Below, piece after piece: positions 24,351 to 33,798 of a stretch of 64,000 nucleotides of DNA. The notes under the pieces are model-generated. The model did not search any database. It saw nothing but the letters and a program-made list of their open reading frames with translations, and was not told where the DNA came from. Made by a program: the position numbers and the translations under genes. Source of the stretch: Thermococcus sp. (GTDB taxonomy: Archaea > Methanobacteriota_B > Thermococci > Thermococcales > Thermococcaceae); the NCBI RefSeq assembly GCF_027023865.1, contig NZ_JALVUC010000010.1:24084-88083 (forward strand), in the 5' to 3' direction. Numbering within the stretch: position 1 is the first letter of the stretch; every line of letters starts with the position of its first letter.

Positions 24351-25559
24351 GTGAAGGTTGGGATCGTTTTTGGGATTAGCGAGCTTGCTAACCCTAAGGA
24401 CTTTGAGAAGAAAGCTTCGGAGTTTATCACCTCCCTTGCCAGCGAATTCGACGTCGTTGGAGGTTTCTTCATCTCAACTAAGGCGGACTTCAAAGAGGCC
24501 AAAGCGACGGTGAACTTCAACGAGGTTGACACGATAGTCATCTATCCGCTAACCGGCGGCACGGAGGGAGCGTTGAAGGAGTTTACTGTCTACAGGAGGC
24601 CGGTTGTCGTCTACGGCGACCCGTTCAACAACTCTCTCGCTGCGGGAATAGAACTCAGGGAGTACTTCCGCGAGCGGTTAGTCCCATCAACCCTCGTCAA
24701 AAACTTCAACGAGCTTAGGGCAGCTTTACTAGGCTACGACGATATGAGGGAAACCCTAGACAGGTTCCTGAAGATGCGCATCGGTCTGATAGGCCGCGTT
24801 TCGCCCTGGCTCATAAACGAGAAGTTCGAGTTGCCCTACACGAGGATCAGCCTCAAGAAGTTCTACGAGTACTACGATGCGGTTACGGATGAAGAGGGCT
24901 GGAATGCCGTTGAGGGGATAGTATCCAAGGCGGCTGAAATTAAAGAACCCGATAGGAAAGCTTTAGTCAAGGCTGGCAGGATATACGTGACGATAGGGAG
25001 AATTCTCGAGGAGTACAACCTCGATGGTTTTACCATAGGATGTTTCGATCTCATAGGGAAGATCGGCTCAACCCCCTGTCTGGCTTTGGCCATGTTCAAC
25101 GCCCGCGGAGTCCCCGCTGCATGTGAGGGCGAGCTTAACTCCCTCTTAGGTATGATGATAGTGCAACGCTTCTTTGGCAAACCTGCCTTTATGGGTAACG
25201 TAGCGGACTACGGCGAGAGTCACCTGATTCTGGCACACTGTACCGCGCCGCTAATCGGGCGTTACGTTCTAAGAAGCCACTTCGAGAGCGGAACCGGTGT
25301 CGGTGTTGACGTGCAGTTACCAAAGGGAAAGGCGAGCCTGCTAAAGATGCGTGGAAGGAAAGCGGTCGTTGCAGGCGTCGAAGTTGTCGGGCAGGAACAC
25401 AGCAACATGCGCTGCAGGACGCAGGTCAAGCTCAGAGTCGAGGATGCCGTGGACTTCATAGATGGAACCCTCGGAAACCACCACCTTCTCGTCTACGTCG
25501 AGGGTGAGGAACTTGCGGATCTGCTCAGCGAGCTTGGCTTCGAGGTCATGCTCTACTGA
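24351..25559 (+). CDS. L-fucose isomerase-like sugar isomerase family protein
   Basis: A 402-residue protein of the FucI/AraA-like superfamily. The N-terminal region (1-150) is a Rossmann-like domain; the C-terminal half carries FTIGCFDLIGKIGSTPCLAL and PAACEGELNSLLGMMIVQRF, where the Glu before LNS and later residues (Asp in GNVADYGE, His in LILAHCTAP) match metal or substrate positions of the fold. The true substrate is unknown. GTG 24351 follows CGGGTGAAAAC, and a TTATTTAG box lies upstream. It ends just past the start of the convergent TRAP remnant region. Confidence 0.75.
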   Translation: MKVGIVFGISELANPKDFEKKASEFITSLASEFDVVGGFFISTKADFKEAKATVNFNEVDTIVIYPLTGGTEGALKEFTVYRRPVVVYGDPFNNSLAAGIELREYFRERLVPSTLVKNFNELRAALLGYDDMRETLDRFLKMRIGLIGRVSPWLINEKFELPYTRISLKKFYEYYDAVTDEEGWNAVEGIVSKAAEIKEPDRKALVKAGRIYVTIGRILEEYNLDGFTIGCFDLIGKIGSTPCLALAMFNARGVPAACEGELNSLLGMMIVQRFFGKPAFMGNVADYGESHLILAHCTAPLIGRYVLRSHFESGTGVGVDVQLPKGKASLLKMRGRKAVVAGVEVVGQEHSNMRCRTQVKLRVEDAVDFIDGTLGNHHLLVYVEGEELADLLSELGFEVMLY

Positions 25560-25608
25560 TTTTCCTTTCTGTTAAGTTCTAGAAAAGCTAAAGGGAAGAA
25601 AAAGAAAC

Positions 25609-27511
25609 TCATGCGGTCTCTTTTATCCCAGCAAACTTCGCTCCATAGAGCTTCAGGCCCAGCCAGGTAACGAAGCCTGCCCCAACGAGTACCGGGTTCA
25701 ACGTAACCCCAACAAGGCCTAAGACCCCAACGAGGCCGCGGACCCATTTCTTCAGGTGTGTTCCGTAGAAGCCGGTCAGCGATATCGCCAGCAGGTACAT
25801 GACGAAGAGCGTTGCCACCATGTAGTAAACCACCTCCAATGTTGCCATGACGCTCCAGTGGGGCACCGTTATGAGGAACATCTTGGGGTGGGTGAAGTAG
25901 ATGTAAGGTCCGACGTAGCCCGCGAGCGCGTACTTGACCGCATTCATTGCCGTTTTCCAGAAGTCTCCTCCCGCTATGGCAGAGCCAGCGTAGCTCGCGA
26001 GGGCAACTGGGGGGCGTAACGTCCGCGAGGATTCCGAAGTAGAACACGAAGAAGTGGGCTGCTAAGAGGGCTATGAGGGTTGTGTATCCCGGAACCGGCT
26101 GGTCGTAGGGGGGGATGTTCTGGACGAGCATGTAAATGGCCGGTGCGGAGACGAGTGAGGTTATGATGTAATTCGCGGTGGTTGGAACGCCCATTCCAAG
26201 GATGAGGCTGAAGACCATCGTCAGGATGAGGAGGAGCCAGAGGTTGCCGCCGGTTAGACTTACGAGACGGTAGCCGATGTTGGTCAGCTCACCGGTCATG
26301 GTGAGGACGCCCTGTATTAGTCCAGCGGCCGCCGCGGCCAGCATGACGCTGACACTCGTTTTGCCCGCGTCTATCATGGCCTCGTAGGTTGCCCTGTACA
26401 TCATCTTGCCACTGTCTATCTTGGAGTAGTAGCCGACAAGGATCGAGAACAGGATTCCAAAGACGCCGGTCATGAGGACTATCTGCTCCTTCGTCATCAT
26501 CAGGTACTTCGTGAGGGCCACGAAGAGCAGGAACGAGGTTGTTATCCAGTACTTCTCGTTGAACTCCACGCCCTTCTTGACGAGTCCGAGACCGGTAAGG
26601 ACTAGGAAAGTGGCGAAGAGCGTCAGTGTAGAGACCATGACCCAGTTCTTGCCCGTGAACATGAGGAACGTCGCAAGGAGCGCTATCACCACGTAGAGCT
26701 TCTCGTTTCCAGCTATCTCATCCCTTGAAATCCACGCCACCCAGATGGCAACGCCAAGGGATGAAACCGCGGAGATGTGCGGCGGAATTCCCCAGACGAG
26801 GGCAACCGTGATGACAACTATGGGCAGGAGGATGTAGAGCTTCCTGATGAAGTAACTCATGGTCTTGAAGGCCTCTGCGGCCATACCCTTGAGTCCAAGC
26901 CTCTTGGTCTCGAGGTCGATGAAGAGGTAAACGCCACCGTAGTAGACCAGCGCCGGAATGACCGCCGCGATTATAAGCCTGTTGTATGGGATGTTGAGGA
27001 ACTCTGCCATTATAAAGGCCGCTGCACCCATAATGGGCGGCATCAGCTGGCCGCCGGTTGAGGAGACAGGCTCTACACCTCCAGCTATCTCCGGAGGGTA
27101 ACCTGTCTTCTTCATTAGGGGTATCGTGAAAGTTCCGGTGGTTAAGACGTTGGCAACGCTCGAACCGCTGACCATCCCCATGAGGGCGCTCGAGACAACT
27201 GCCGATTTGGCTGGACCGCCGGGCTTCTTTCCGAAGAGCGCTATCATAAACTCCGTTATGTAGTCACTCACGCCTATCTTTAGCAGGAACGCCCCAAAGA
27301 ACACGAAGGCGAAGACGTATATCGTCATGACGAAGAACGGGATTCCGAAGATACCCTCGTCGAAGTAGAGCTGCTGGACGAAGCGGCTCCAGTTGAAGCC
27401 AATGGCGTAGATGCCGTAGGCCAGGAAGAGAACCACTATTGCCGGTAGAACCCAACCCAAAACCCTCCTCGTCGCCTCGAGGACGATGGTTATTGCTATT
27501 AGACCCATTAC
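25609..27511 (-). pseudogene. TRAP transporter fused permease, N-terminally deleted and frameshifted
   Basis: The sequence encodes most of a fused 4TM/12TM TRAP permease, which imports organic acids with a TAXI-type binding protein. It begins in mid-protein with VMGLIAITIVLEATRRVLGW, directly at the left end of the tnpB element. About 150-200 N-terminal residues are absent. Typical permease segments follow (GVEPVSSTGGQLMPPIMGAA, GMGVPTTANYIITS, FGILADVTPP). At a run of six C near 26016 the frame breaks; five C would restore PPVALASYAGSAIA and continue to the end at 25609. At least ten membrane helices remain, but transport is not expected. Confidence 0.88.
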
Positions 27512-27625
27512 ATTTTTCTTTTACAAGCCTCGCCCTTCGGGGCGGGGTACGAACAACCACCCAGCTAGCCCTTAAGCGGGAAAGCAACACCCTTTTAAAG
27601 CCTAAGAACAATACCATGCTTTGAA

Positions 27626-28846
27626 ATGAAACGCTCAGTAACCATCAAACTCCAGCCGAGCAAGGAGCAGGAGAAAATCCTTTTTGAGTTAGCTCAAGCC
27701 ACCGCAGTAATCTGGAACAAGCTCAATTACCAGCGTTTAAAACAATTCAAAGAATTCGGCAAGATTGATTTTAATGAAACAGAAAAGGAAGCTTATCACG
27801 AGTTCAAGGACTGGATTGGTGGTTCGACAGTCCAACAATTAGCCAGAAAGAACGCTGAAAGCTGGAGGAGCTTCTTCTCGCTCAACAAGAAGAAAAAGAG
27901 TGGAGAATTACCAGAATGGTTCAAGCCCAAACCGCCCGGCTTTGTCAGGAAGGAAAACGGGAGGAAAATCTTCATAATTCCCCTCCGGAACGACCAGTAC
28001 AGGATTACCGGGAATGTTATCGAACTGCGAAGACTTGGAAAGTTTGGAAGACTGAGGATTCAATTCAAGGGCAGAATTCACCTGAAGGGCAAGCAGGGGC
28101 GGCTTGAGATAACTTACGACGAGGTAAAGCGGAAATGGTATGCTCACGTTAGCTTCACCGCCGAGGAGAAGCTAATCAACTGCGAGTGGGTTAGTGTTCC
28201 GAGACAACCCGTAGGAGACCTCTCGGCGGGTATTGACTTAGGAGTAAACAACCTGATGGCCGTTTACGTTGAGAACGGTGAGAGTTTTTTGGTCAATGGA
28301 AGACCGCTGAAGAGCATTGATTTTTACTGGCAGAAGAGAATAGCAGACTACCAGTCAGAACTCAACAAGTCTGGAGCAAAAACGAGTAGGAACCTCAAAA
28401 GAATGCACGAGAAGGCTAAACTCCAAGCCAAACACTACATCAACACTGCCATGAGACAAACTGTTGAGAGGCTTTATCGTCTCGGAGTTTCGAGGATTGT
28501 GGTTGGTTATCCTAAAGGCATAGCCCGGAACTCTGAGAAAGGCAGAAAGCAGAATTTTCTCCTCTCCCAAGTTTGGCGGTTCAATTACGTTATCAAACGT
28601 CTCAAGGAAGTCTCGGAAGAATATGGTATTCTCGTTGAGGTTGTGAACGAGGCTTTCACTTCTCAATCCTGCCCTCTCTGCGGCCAACGCCATCCTGATG
28701 GTAGGATTTTCAGGGGTTTGTTTAAGTGCTGTAGAGAGGGCGTTGTGATGAATGCGGATTTAGTTGGAGCGTTTAACATTTTAAAGAAGGTGGCAAAAAC
28801 GATAACCCCGAACTTGGGTTGGTCTCTATGCCCAAGTGAGGGGTAA
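27626..28846 (+). CDS. tnpB: TnpB, RNA-guided RuvC-type nuclease (IS605 OrfB)
   Basis: A 406-residue TnpB. The N-terminal helix-turn-helix region starts MKRSVTIKLQPSKEQEKILF. The RuvC catalytic acids are visible in SAGIDLGVNNLMAVYVENGE (Asp near 205), VEVVNEAFTSQSC (Glu near 345) and NADLVGAFN (Asp near 377). The zinc finger has CPLC and then FKCCREG; the second pair differs from the usual CxxC. TnpB proteins cut DNA next to a TAM using an omega RNA; the TAM should equal the TTAC target. The reading frame stops early, and codons for a normal tail (GNWPETRPEGLKT) follow in another frame, now part of the RNA region. Confidence 0.92.
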   Translation: MKRSVTIKLQPSKEQEKILFELAQATAVIWNKLNYQRLKQFKEFGKIDFNETEKEAYHEFKDWIGGSTVQQLARKNAESWRSFFSLNKKKKSGELPEWFKPKPPGFVRKENGRKIFIIPLRNDQYRITGNVIELRRLGKFGRLRIQFKGRIHLKGKQGRLEITYDEVKRKWYAHVSFTAEEKLINCEWVSVPRQPVGDLSAGIDLGVNNLMAVYVENGESFLVNGRPLKSIDFYWQKRIADYQSELNKSGAKTSRNLKRMHEKAKLQAKHYINTAMRQTVERLYRLGVSRIVVGYPKGIARNSEKGRKQNFLLSQVWRFNYVIKRLKEVSEEYGILVEVVNEAFTSQSCPLCGQRHPDGRIFRGLFKCCREGVVMNADLVGAFNILKKVAKTITPNLGWSLCPSEG

Positions 28847-28982
28847 TTGGCCGGAGACCCGGCCAGAGGGGTTGAAGACCTGTTTTAGTTTGGGTTTTAA
28901 TGAGACCCCTCAAACCTCCCCGTCCTTAACTAGGGGTTAAACCGTTGGAACCCTTCGCCCTTCACGGCGGGGAGGAGGTCAG
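28800..28982 (+). ncRNA. Predicted omega RNA of the tnpB element
   Basis: The region covers the end of tnpB and the right end. It contains a stem ACTTGGG/CCCAAGT (28811-28836), GGGGTAAT, the stem TGGCC/GGCCA with GAGACC in its loop (28848-28865), and the terminal hairpin CGCC/GGCG followed by GGAGGTCAG. The same blocks occur with different but compensating bases in the elements at 7436 and about 44485. The guide would be the flank from 28983 onwards. The 5' end is not defined by sequence alone. Confidence 0.65.
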
Positions 28983-29573
28983 GTAGACCTTCTCAATGCT
29001 GTTCCATACACCCGCGGCCTGGAGTATCTGCTGGGCTGCGACGGCGGTGCCGCTTCCGGCCGCTCCAACCGCCACCTTCTTGCCCTTAAGGTCTTGGAGG
29101 GTCTTTATGTTGCTGTCGGCGCGGACAACGAACTGGATGGTCTCAGGATAGAGTGCGGCGATGCCGCGGAGCTTCTTTACGGGTTGCCCTTGAAAGCGTC
29201 CAGAACAACTCCGTTGTAGGCGTAGTAAGCGACATCGTTCTGCATGATGGCCGCCTGTGCATTCCCATCTCCTATAGCCTTGGCGTTAGAAACGCTCGCA
29301 CCGCTTGTAACCGCTTTGGCGTTGATTTTTATCCCGGCCTCCTTGGCGCTGTACTGGTTGAGTATGTTCGCATAGGCCGAGCCGAGCGGATAGTAAACAC
29401 CACTGGTTCCACCGGTGTAGATTGTCAAACTATAGGACTCCGTTGCGGAGCTTGTAGTACCGGTTCCGGTTCCACTCCCGCCGCCGGAGCTTGTACAACC
29501 CGCCATAACAACGGCAAAAAGCAAAACAGCAACCAACCCAAGGGTGGTTATGGTTTTCCTCCTTTTTACGCAC
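28983..29573 (-). pseudogene. TAXI-family TRAP substrate-binding lipoprotein, truncated and frame-broken
   Basis: The gene encodes a lipoprotein signal with lipobox LLFAVVMAGC, then SLTIYTGGTSGVYYPLGSAY, typical of TAXI binding proteins. A frame break near 29186 (one G missing from FKGQPVKKL) leads to RGIAALYPETIQFVVRADSN and VAVGAAGSGTAVAAQQI. It is cut at EKVY by the right end of the tnpB element, losing about 150 C-terminal residues. The expected start GTG 29573 is also out of frame by one A in a run of five. It formed a transporter with the permease remnant on the far side of the element. Confidence 0.85.
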
Positions 29574-29781
29574 CTCTAAACTACAACGTACATCCATGGT
29601 CGAACGACCACATTAGGATATTGGAGTACAAATAAAGTTATATAGTTTGCGTTATCTTTCCGTAAATCTTTCGTCTAATATCAGAGTTCCTCGTTAAAAA
29701 ATCGAAATAAACTATATGAAAGTAGAACCCTGGTGGACAAAGCCTTTTAACCCCCTCCCCTTAGGTTGGGCGGGGTTGAAC

Positions 29782-30600
29782 ATGGAGGTTATAATGAGCA
29801 CGAAAGTAGACCCCGCGTCGGTCAACATCGTGGAAAAACTGGTGGAGAACTTTGGCTTTAAGGAGACAGAGGAAGTCTTTGACAACAACCCCGTTTACAT
29901 CAAGGGAAACATGGCGATACTGACCACAAACGACGAGATGATATACTATGACAACCTTGATTCGGGGATAGAAAGGCAACTCGGCTTCAAACCTGAGATA
30001 ATAGCCTTTGCCTCAAGACATTCGAGCAGGCAGAAGCTCCCGGCTTTAACTGTCCACGTCACGGGCAACTGGGGAAAAGCGATGTACGGTGGGAAAGACG
30101 GGAGTTTGGCCGTAGCAGAGCCAAGGGCAATGAAGCTCGCCCTCCTTAAGATGAAAGAGTTGAACGACCTCGGCTGGACCGTCTGCTATGAGGCAACTCA
30201 CCACGGGCCGAGCGAGCTTGAGGTTCCGAGCTTCTTCATCGAGATAGGTTCGAGTGAGGAGGAGTGGATGAACGATAAGGCCGGCGAAATCATTGCGGAG
30301 ACGATAGTGCACGTCCTTGAGAACTACAAAAGGGCGGGCTTCCCCGTTGCCATTGGAATCGGTGGGGGGCACTATGTTCCCAAGCAGACGAAGCGGGCGC
30401 TCGAGACCGAGCTTGCCTTCAGCCACATGGCGCCGAAGTACGCGCATCCTTTAAGCAGAGAAATGCTTCTGAAGGCCATAGAGCGCACCTCTGGAAAGGT
30501 TGATGCCATATACGTTGACTGGAGGGGTAGCAAGGGGGAAACGAGACAGATGGCAAGGAACCTCGCTGAGGAGCTTGACCTTGAGTTCATAAGAGACTGA
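29782..30600 (+). CDS. dtdA: D-aminoacyl-tRNA deacylase (DtdA/GEK1 type)
   Basis: A 272-residue zinc-dependent enzyme that removes D-amino acids mis-attached to tRNA. Conserved blocks are [50 protein letters not shown] and [12 protein letters not shown], containing the histidines likely to bind zinc. ATG 29782 gives an N-terminus matching Pyrococcus relatives; an internal ATG at 29794 preceded by GGAGGT is an alternative. It stands alone, convergent to nothing, 118 bases before ftsZ. Confidence 0.92.
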   Translation: MEVIMSTKVDPASVNIVEKLVENFGFKETEEVFDNNPVYIKGNMAILTTNDEMIYYDNLDSGIERQLGFKPEIIAFASRHSSRQKLPALTVHVTGNWGKAMYGGKDGSLAVAEPRAMKLALLKMKELNDLGWTVCYEATHHGPSELEVPSFFIEIGSSEEEWMNDKAGEIIAETIVHVLENYKRAGFPVAIGIGGGHYVPKQTKRALETELAFSHMAPKYAHPLSREMLLKAIERTSGKVDAIYVDWRGSKGETRQMARNLAEELDLEFIRD

Positions 30601-30655
30601 ACGGGCGAAATCTTTAAAGACGTTGAGCGGAATTCTAAAATCAGCTTCCTTAGCT

Positions 30656-30669
30656 AAATTTATATACTA
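30656..30669 (+). promoter_or_regulatory. TATA box for the ftsZ-secE-spt5 cluster
   Basis: AAATTTATATACTA lies about 50 bases before the ftsZ start, leaving a leader of roughly 25 bases that includes the ribosome site GGAGGGTGG. It is the likely main promoter for ftsZ and the genes read through after it. Confidence 0.6.
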
Positions 30670-30717
30670 TGTTCGTACAAAGTGGGATAGGTGTTAAATT
30701 GCCCGGAGGGTGGAAGG

Positions 30718-31845
30718 ATGCTGAAGCTGATTGAAGACGCCATTGAGAGAACCGCCACAGCCCCCGATAAGGTAGCGGAGCCCCCTGCTCCGCAGACTGA
30801 CATTGATGAAGAACTCAAGAGAATACTCGAGCAGATACAGGCTAAGATATACGTCGTTGGTGTGGGTGGTGCTGGGTGCAACACCATTAACAGGATGATG
30901 CAGGTGGGTATACAGGGGGCCAAGATAATAGCCGTTAACGCCGATGCCCAGGATCTCCTCAAGGTCAGCGCCCACAAAAAGATACTCATTGGTAAGGAGC
31001 TTACCCGTGGTCTTGGCGCTGGAAACAACCCGAAGATGGGTGAGGAAGCAGCTAAAGAGAACGATAGGGATATTAGGGAGGCCATCGAGGGTGCGGATAT
31101 GGTCTTCATAACCTGCGGTCTCGGCGGTGGAACCGGAACCGGTGCCGCCCCAATTGTTGCAGAGATAGCCAAGAAGATGGGTGCTCTCACGGTTTCAGTG
31201 GTTACGCTTCCCTTTACAGTTGAGGGCATTAGGAGAATAAAGAACGCCGAGTACGGCCTTGAGAGGCTCAGGAAGAACAGCGACACTGTAATAGTCATCC
31301 CGAATGACAAGCTCATGGAAGTTGCCCCGAACCTGCCGATACACATGGCCTTCAAAGTTGCTGACGAGATACTCGTCCAGGCCGTTAAGGGTATAACCGA
31401 ACTCATCACCAAGCCCGGTCTGGTAAACCTTGACTTCAACGACGTTAGGGCGGTTATGAAGGACGGCGGCGTTGCTATGATAGGTATAGGCGAGAGTGAC
31501 AGTGAGAAAAGGGCTTTGGAGGCGGCTCAGCAGGCATTGAACAGCCCGCTCCTTGACGTTGATATCAGCGGTGCCAAGGGTGCCCTTATAAGCATCAGTG
31601 GAAGTGATGTCAAGCTCGAGGAGGCCCAGCAGATAATTGAGCTCGTTACGAGTAAGCTCGACCCCGAGGCACAGGTCATCTGGGGCATCCAGCTCGATGA
31701 GGAGCTCAACAAGATGATTAGAATACTCATCGTGGTTACCGGTGTCAGCTCCCCCTACGCCGTTGCTGAGGAGCAGGAGTCCAGCGGCTACTACGGTGAG
31801 GAGGGGGAGAGAAAGGTTATTAAACTCGACCTTGAGGAGCTTTGA
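30718..31845 (+). CDS. ftsZ: Cell division protein FtsZ
   Basis: A 375-residue tubulin-like GTPase that forms the division ring. The nucleotide-binding [13 protein letters not shown] is near residues 48-60, the tubulin signature [10 protein letters not shown] near 137-146, and the T7 loop [11 protein letters not shown] near 238-248. The N-terminal extension of about 40 residues (with AQTDID-like polar sequence) and the C-terminal tail ending [10 protein letters not shown] fit archaeal FtsZ. ATG 30718 is fixed by GGAGGGTGGAAGG. Genes for SecE and Spt5 follow within 35 bases. Confidence 0.96.
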   Translation: MLKLIEDAIERTATAPDKVAEPPAPQTDIDEELKRILEQIQAKIYVVGVGGAGCNTINRMMQVGIQGAKIIAVNADAQDLLKVSAHKKILIGKELTRGLGAGNNPKMGEEAAKENDRDIREAIEGADMVFITCGLGGGTGTGAAPIVAEIAKKMGALTVSVVTLPFTVEGIRRIKNAEYGLERLRKNSDTVIVIPNDKLMEVAPNLPIHMAFKVADEILVQAVKGITELITKPGLVNLDFNDVRAVMKDGGVAMIGIGESDSEKRALEAAQQALNSPLLDVDISGAKGALISISGSDVKLEEAQQIIELVTSKLDPEAQVIWGIQLDEELNKMIRILIVVTGVSSPYAVAEEQESSGYYGEEGERKVIKLDLEEL

Positions 31846-31880
31846 CGGCTCCCCTCTCAAAATTTAGTGGGGTGACAACT

Positions 31881-32066
31881 GTGGCAACAGTCATGGAAAA
31901 ACTTAAGAGTTTCTGGGTCGAGTCTAAGAGGGTTCTAATGGTCACGAAGAAGCCGGGATGGAGAGAGTTTAAGCTCGCCGTGAAGATAACAGGGCTTGGG
32001 ATGATACTCATTGGAACCATTGGACTTATAATCCGCCTCCTCGGATACGTGTTTACCGGCTCATAG
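31881..32066 (+). CDS. secE: Protein translocase subunit SecE (Sec61 gamma)
   Basis: A 61-residue protein with an amphipathic helix (ESKRVLMVTKKPGWREFKLA) lying on the membrane and one membrane helix (about residues 33-56, KITGLGMILIGTIGLIIRLL). It clamps the two halves of SecY. GTG 31881 follows GGGGTGACAACT. Position between ftsZ and spt5 is conserved in Thermococcales. Confidence 0.94.
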   Translation: MATVMEKLKSFWVESKRVLMVTKKPGWREFKLAVKITGLGMILIGTIGLIIRLLGYVFTGS

Positions 32067-32088
32067 CTTTCGATAGATGGTGATGCTC

Positions 32089-32547
32089 ATGGACGAGTCT
32101 AGGATATTCACAGTACGCGTCACGGTGGGTCAGGAAGAAACCACCGCAAAGCTGGTATACAGCAAGGTTAAAACGTACAATCTCCCCATTTATGCTCTAC
32201 TTGCTCCATCCAAAGTTAAGGGCTATATCTTTGTGGAGGCCCCTAACAAGAGCGCCGTTGATGAGGCTATTAAAGGAATTCGGCACGCCAAGGGAACCCT
32301 TCCTGGTGAGGTTAAGTTCGAGGAGGTAGAACACTTCCTCGAGGAGAAGCCGGCTGTGAGTGGCTTCGAGCCGGGAGACATCGTTGAACTAATCGCCGGC
32401 CCGTTTAAGGGGGAGAAGGCAAAGGTCGTTAGGGTCGACGAGGGCAAGGACGAGATAGTCGTTGAGCTCGTTGGTTCAATAGTCCCGATACCGGTCACGG
32501 TGAGGGGTGAATACGTTAGACTTATAAGCAAACGTCAGAAGGAGTGA
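32089..32547 (+). CDS. spt5: Transcription elongation factor Spt5 (NusG)
   Basis: A 152-residue protein with an NGN domain (residues 1-85, [20 protein letters not shown]) that binds the RNA polymerase clamp with Spt4, and a KOW domain ([20 protein letters not shown], about 93-150). ATG 32089 follows GATGGTGATGCTC, and upstream in-frame ATGs lack spacing to a ribosome site. It is encoded with SecE and L11, as in many archaea. Confidence 0.94.
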   Translation: MDESRIFTVRVTVGQEETTAKLVYSKVKTYNLPIYALLAPSKVKGYIFVEAPNKSAVDEAIKGIRHAKGTLPGEVKFEEVEHFLEEKPAVSGFEPGDIVELIAGPFKGEKAKVVRVDEGKDEIVVELVGSIVPIPVTVRGEYVRLISKRQKE

Positions 32548-32571
32548 AAGAACCATTCAGAGGTGAGAAAG

Positions 32572-33063
32572 ATGGCACAAGTTGTTGAGGTGCTCGTTGA
32601 AGGAGGAAAGGCTTCACCCGGACCGCCGCTCGGTCCTGCAATCGGTCCGCTTGGACTCAATGTTAAACAGGTCGTCGACGAGATAAACAAAGCCACCAAG
32701 GACTTCGAGGGAATGCAGGTTCCCGTTAAGATCATTGTCACCGACCCCAAGAAGAAGACCTTCGAGATCGAGGTCGGCGTCCCTCCGGTTAGCCAGCTCA
32801 TTAAAAAGGAGATAGGCGCCCCGAAGGGTTCGAGTGAGACTGGCCATACCCCCGTTGGGAACCTCACAATGGAGCAGGTCATCAGGATAGCCAAAGCCAA
32901 GCAGGATCAGATGCTGGCAGCAAACCTTAAGACAGCGGCCAAGGAGGTCATAGGCACCGCACTGAGCATGGGCGTTACAGTTGAGGACAAGGACCCCCGG
33001 GAAGTTCAGGGGGAGATTGACAAAGGTGTTTACGACGAGATTTTCGCTAACGCCGAAGAGTGA
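32572..33063 (+). CDS. rpl11: Large-subunit ribosomal protein uL11
   Basis: A 163-residue protein of the stalk base. The N-terminal domain has [20 protein letters not shown], which contacts elongation factors, and the C-terminal RNA-binding domain has [23 protein letters not shown] 32572 follows AGAGGTGAGAAAG. An acidic archaeal C-terminal tail is present. Confidence 0.95.
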   Translation: MAQVVEVLVEGGKASPGPPLGPAIGPLGLNVKQVVDEINKATKDFEGMQVPVKIIVTDPKKKTFEIEVGVPPVSQLIKKEIGAPKGSSETGHTPVGNLTMEQVIRIAKAKQDQMLAANLKTAAKEVIGTALSMGVTVEDKDPREVQGEIDKGVYDEIFANAEE

Positions 33064-33142
33064 GGGAAAAGTTTAAAAATCCCTCTTTTTACGCATCTTT
33101 GATTTTTTTGGGCTTAAATCAAAACCGAAAGGAGGGCTGTAA
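33064..33142 (+). promoter_or_regulatory. L1 leader with promoter-like box and hairpin
   Basis: Between rpl11 and rpl1 are a GTTTAAAAATCC box (33071-33082), a T tract, and a hairpin with TTTGATTT (33098-33105) pairing with AAATCAAA (33116-33123). The ribosome site AAAGGAGGG follows. A separate promoter for rpl1-rpl10-rpl12 is plausible. L1 of some archaea represses its own mRNA by binding a leader structure; whether this hairpin mimics the rRNA site is not clear from sequence. Confidence 0.45.
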
Positions 33143-33793
33143 ATGGCCTTTGACAGGCAGAAAATCGTGGAAGCAGTGAAGGAGGCGAAGGCCCGAGCCA
33201 AGCCGCGGCACTTCACACAGACCGTCGAGATGGCAGTCAACCTCAAGGAGATAGACCTGAAGAAGCCTGAGAACAGGTTCAAGCTTGAGGTTGTGCTGCC
33301 CCACGGTCGTGGGAAGGAGCCTAAGATTGCGGTCATCGCTGATGGTGCCGTTGCCGAGGCGGCTAAAAAGCTCGGGCTTGATGTGGTTAGTGGAGAACAT
33401 CTTGAAGAGCTGGCGAAAAACCCAAGGGAAGCCAGGAAACTCGCCAAGAAGTACGACATGTTTATTGCCGCGGCTCCGTTGATGCCGAAGATCGGTAGGT
33501 ACCTCGGTAGGTACCTCGGTCCGAGGAACAAGATGCCACAGGTTGTTCCACCAACAATGACAAACCTCGATCCGATCATCGCCAGGCTCAAGAGAACGGT
33601 TAAGCTGCAGCTCAAGAACAACCCGGTTGTTCACGCGCCGATAGGAACCGAGGGCATGGACGATGAGAAGCTGACTGAGAACGCTGAGGCGGTTCTCAAC
33701 GCGATCATTGGAAAGCTTGAGCGCGGTGAGAACCAAGTGAAGTCAGTGTACGTCAAGACCACCATGGGACCGGCCGTTAAGGTTGAGAGGTGA
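33143..33793 (+). CDS. rpl1: Large-subunit ribosomal protein uL1
   Basis: A 216-residue protein of the mobile L1 stalk. It has [20 protein letters not shown] at the N-terminus, the central domain [20 protein letters not shown], the signature [13 protein letters not shown] and [14 protein letters not shown] at the end. AAAGGAGGGCTGTAA precedes the ATG. In the DNA, GGTAGGTACCTCGGTAGGTA is a short direct repeat (33493-33514) encoding GRYLGRYLG. Confidence 0.95.
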   Translation: MAFDRQKIVEAVKEAKARAKPRHFTQTVEMAVNLKEIDLKKPENRFKLEVVLPHGRGKEPKIAVIADGAVAEAAKKLGLDVVSGEHLEELAKNPREARKLAKKYDMFIAAAPLMPKIGRYLGRYLGPRNKMPQVVPPTMTNLDPIIARLKRTVKLQLKNNPVVHAPIGTEGMDDEKLTENAEAVLNAIIGKLERGENQVKSVYVKTTMGPAVKVER

Positions 33794-33798
33794 GGGAG

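Larger units (their letters stand above)
27512..28982 (+). mobile_element. IS200/IS605-type element carrying tnpB only
   Basis: It is a 1471-bp element in plus orientation. The left end follows TTAC (27508-27511) with ATTTTTCTTTTACAAGCC and a hairpin CGCCCTTCGGGGCG. The right end has the hairpin CGCCCTTCACGGCG and finishes GGAGGTCAG at 28982. There is no tnpA, so it needs a transposase supplied from elsewhere. The left junction lies in the TRAP permease gene and the right junction in the TAXI gene. In an intact operon those points would be more than a kilobase apart, so a deletion happened at the right end. Confidence 0.88.

Noticed and set aside
33493..33514. Short direct repeat in rpl1
   Set aside because: It encodes GRYLGRYLG, part of a conserved L1 segment; no sign of mobility or slippage damage.
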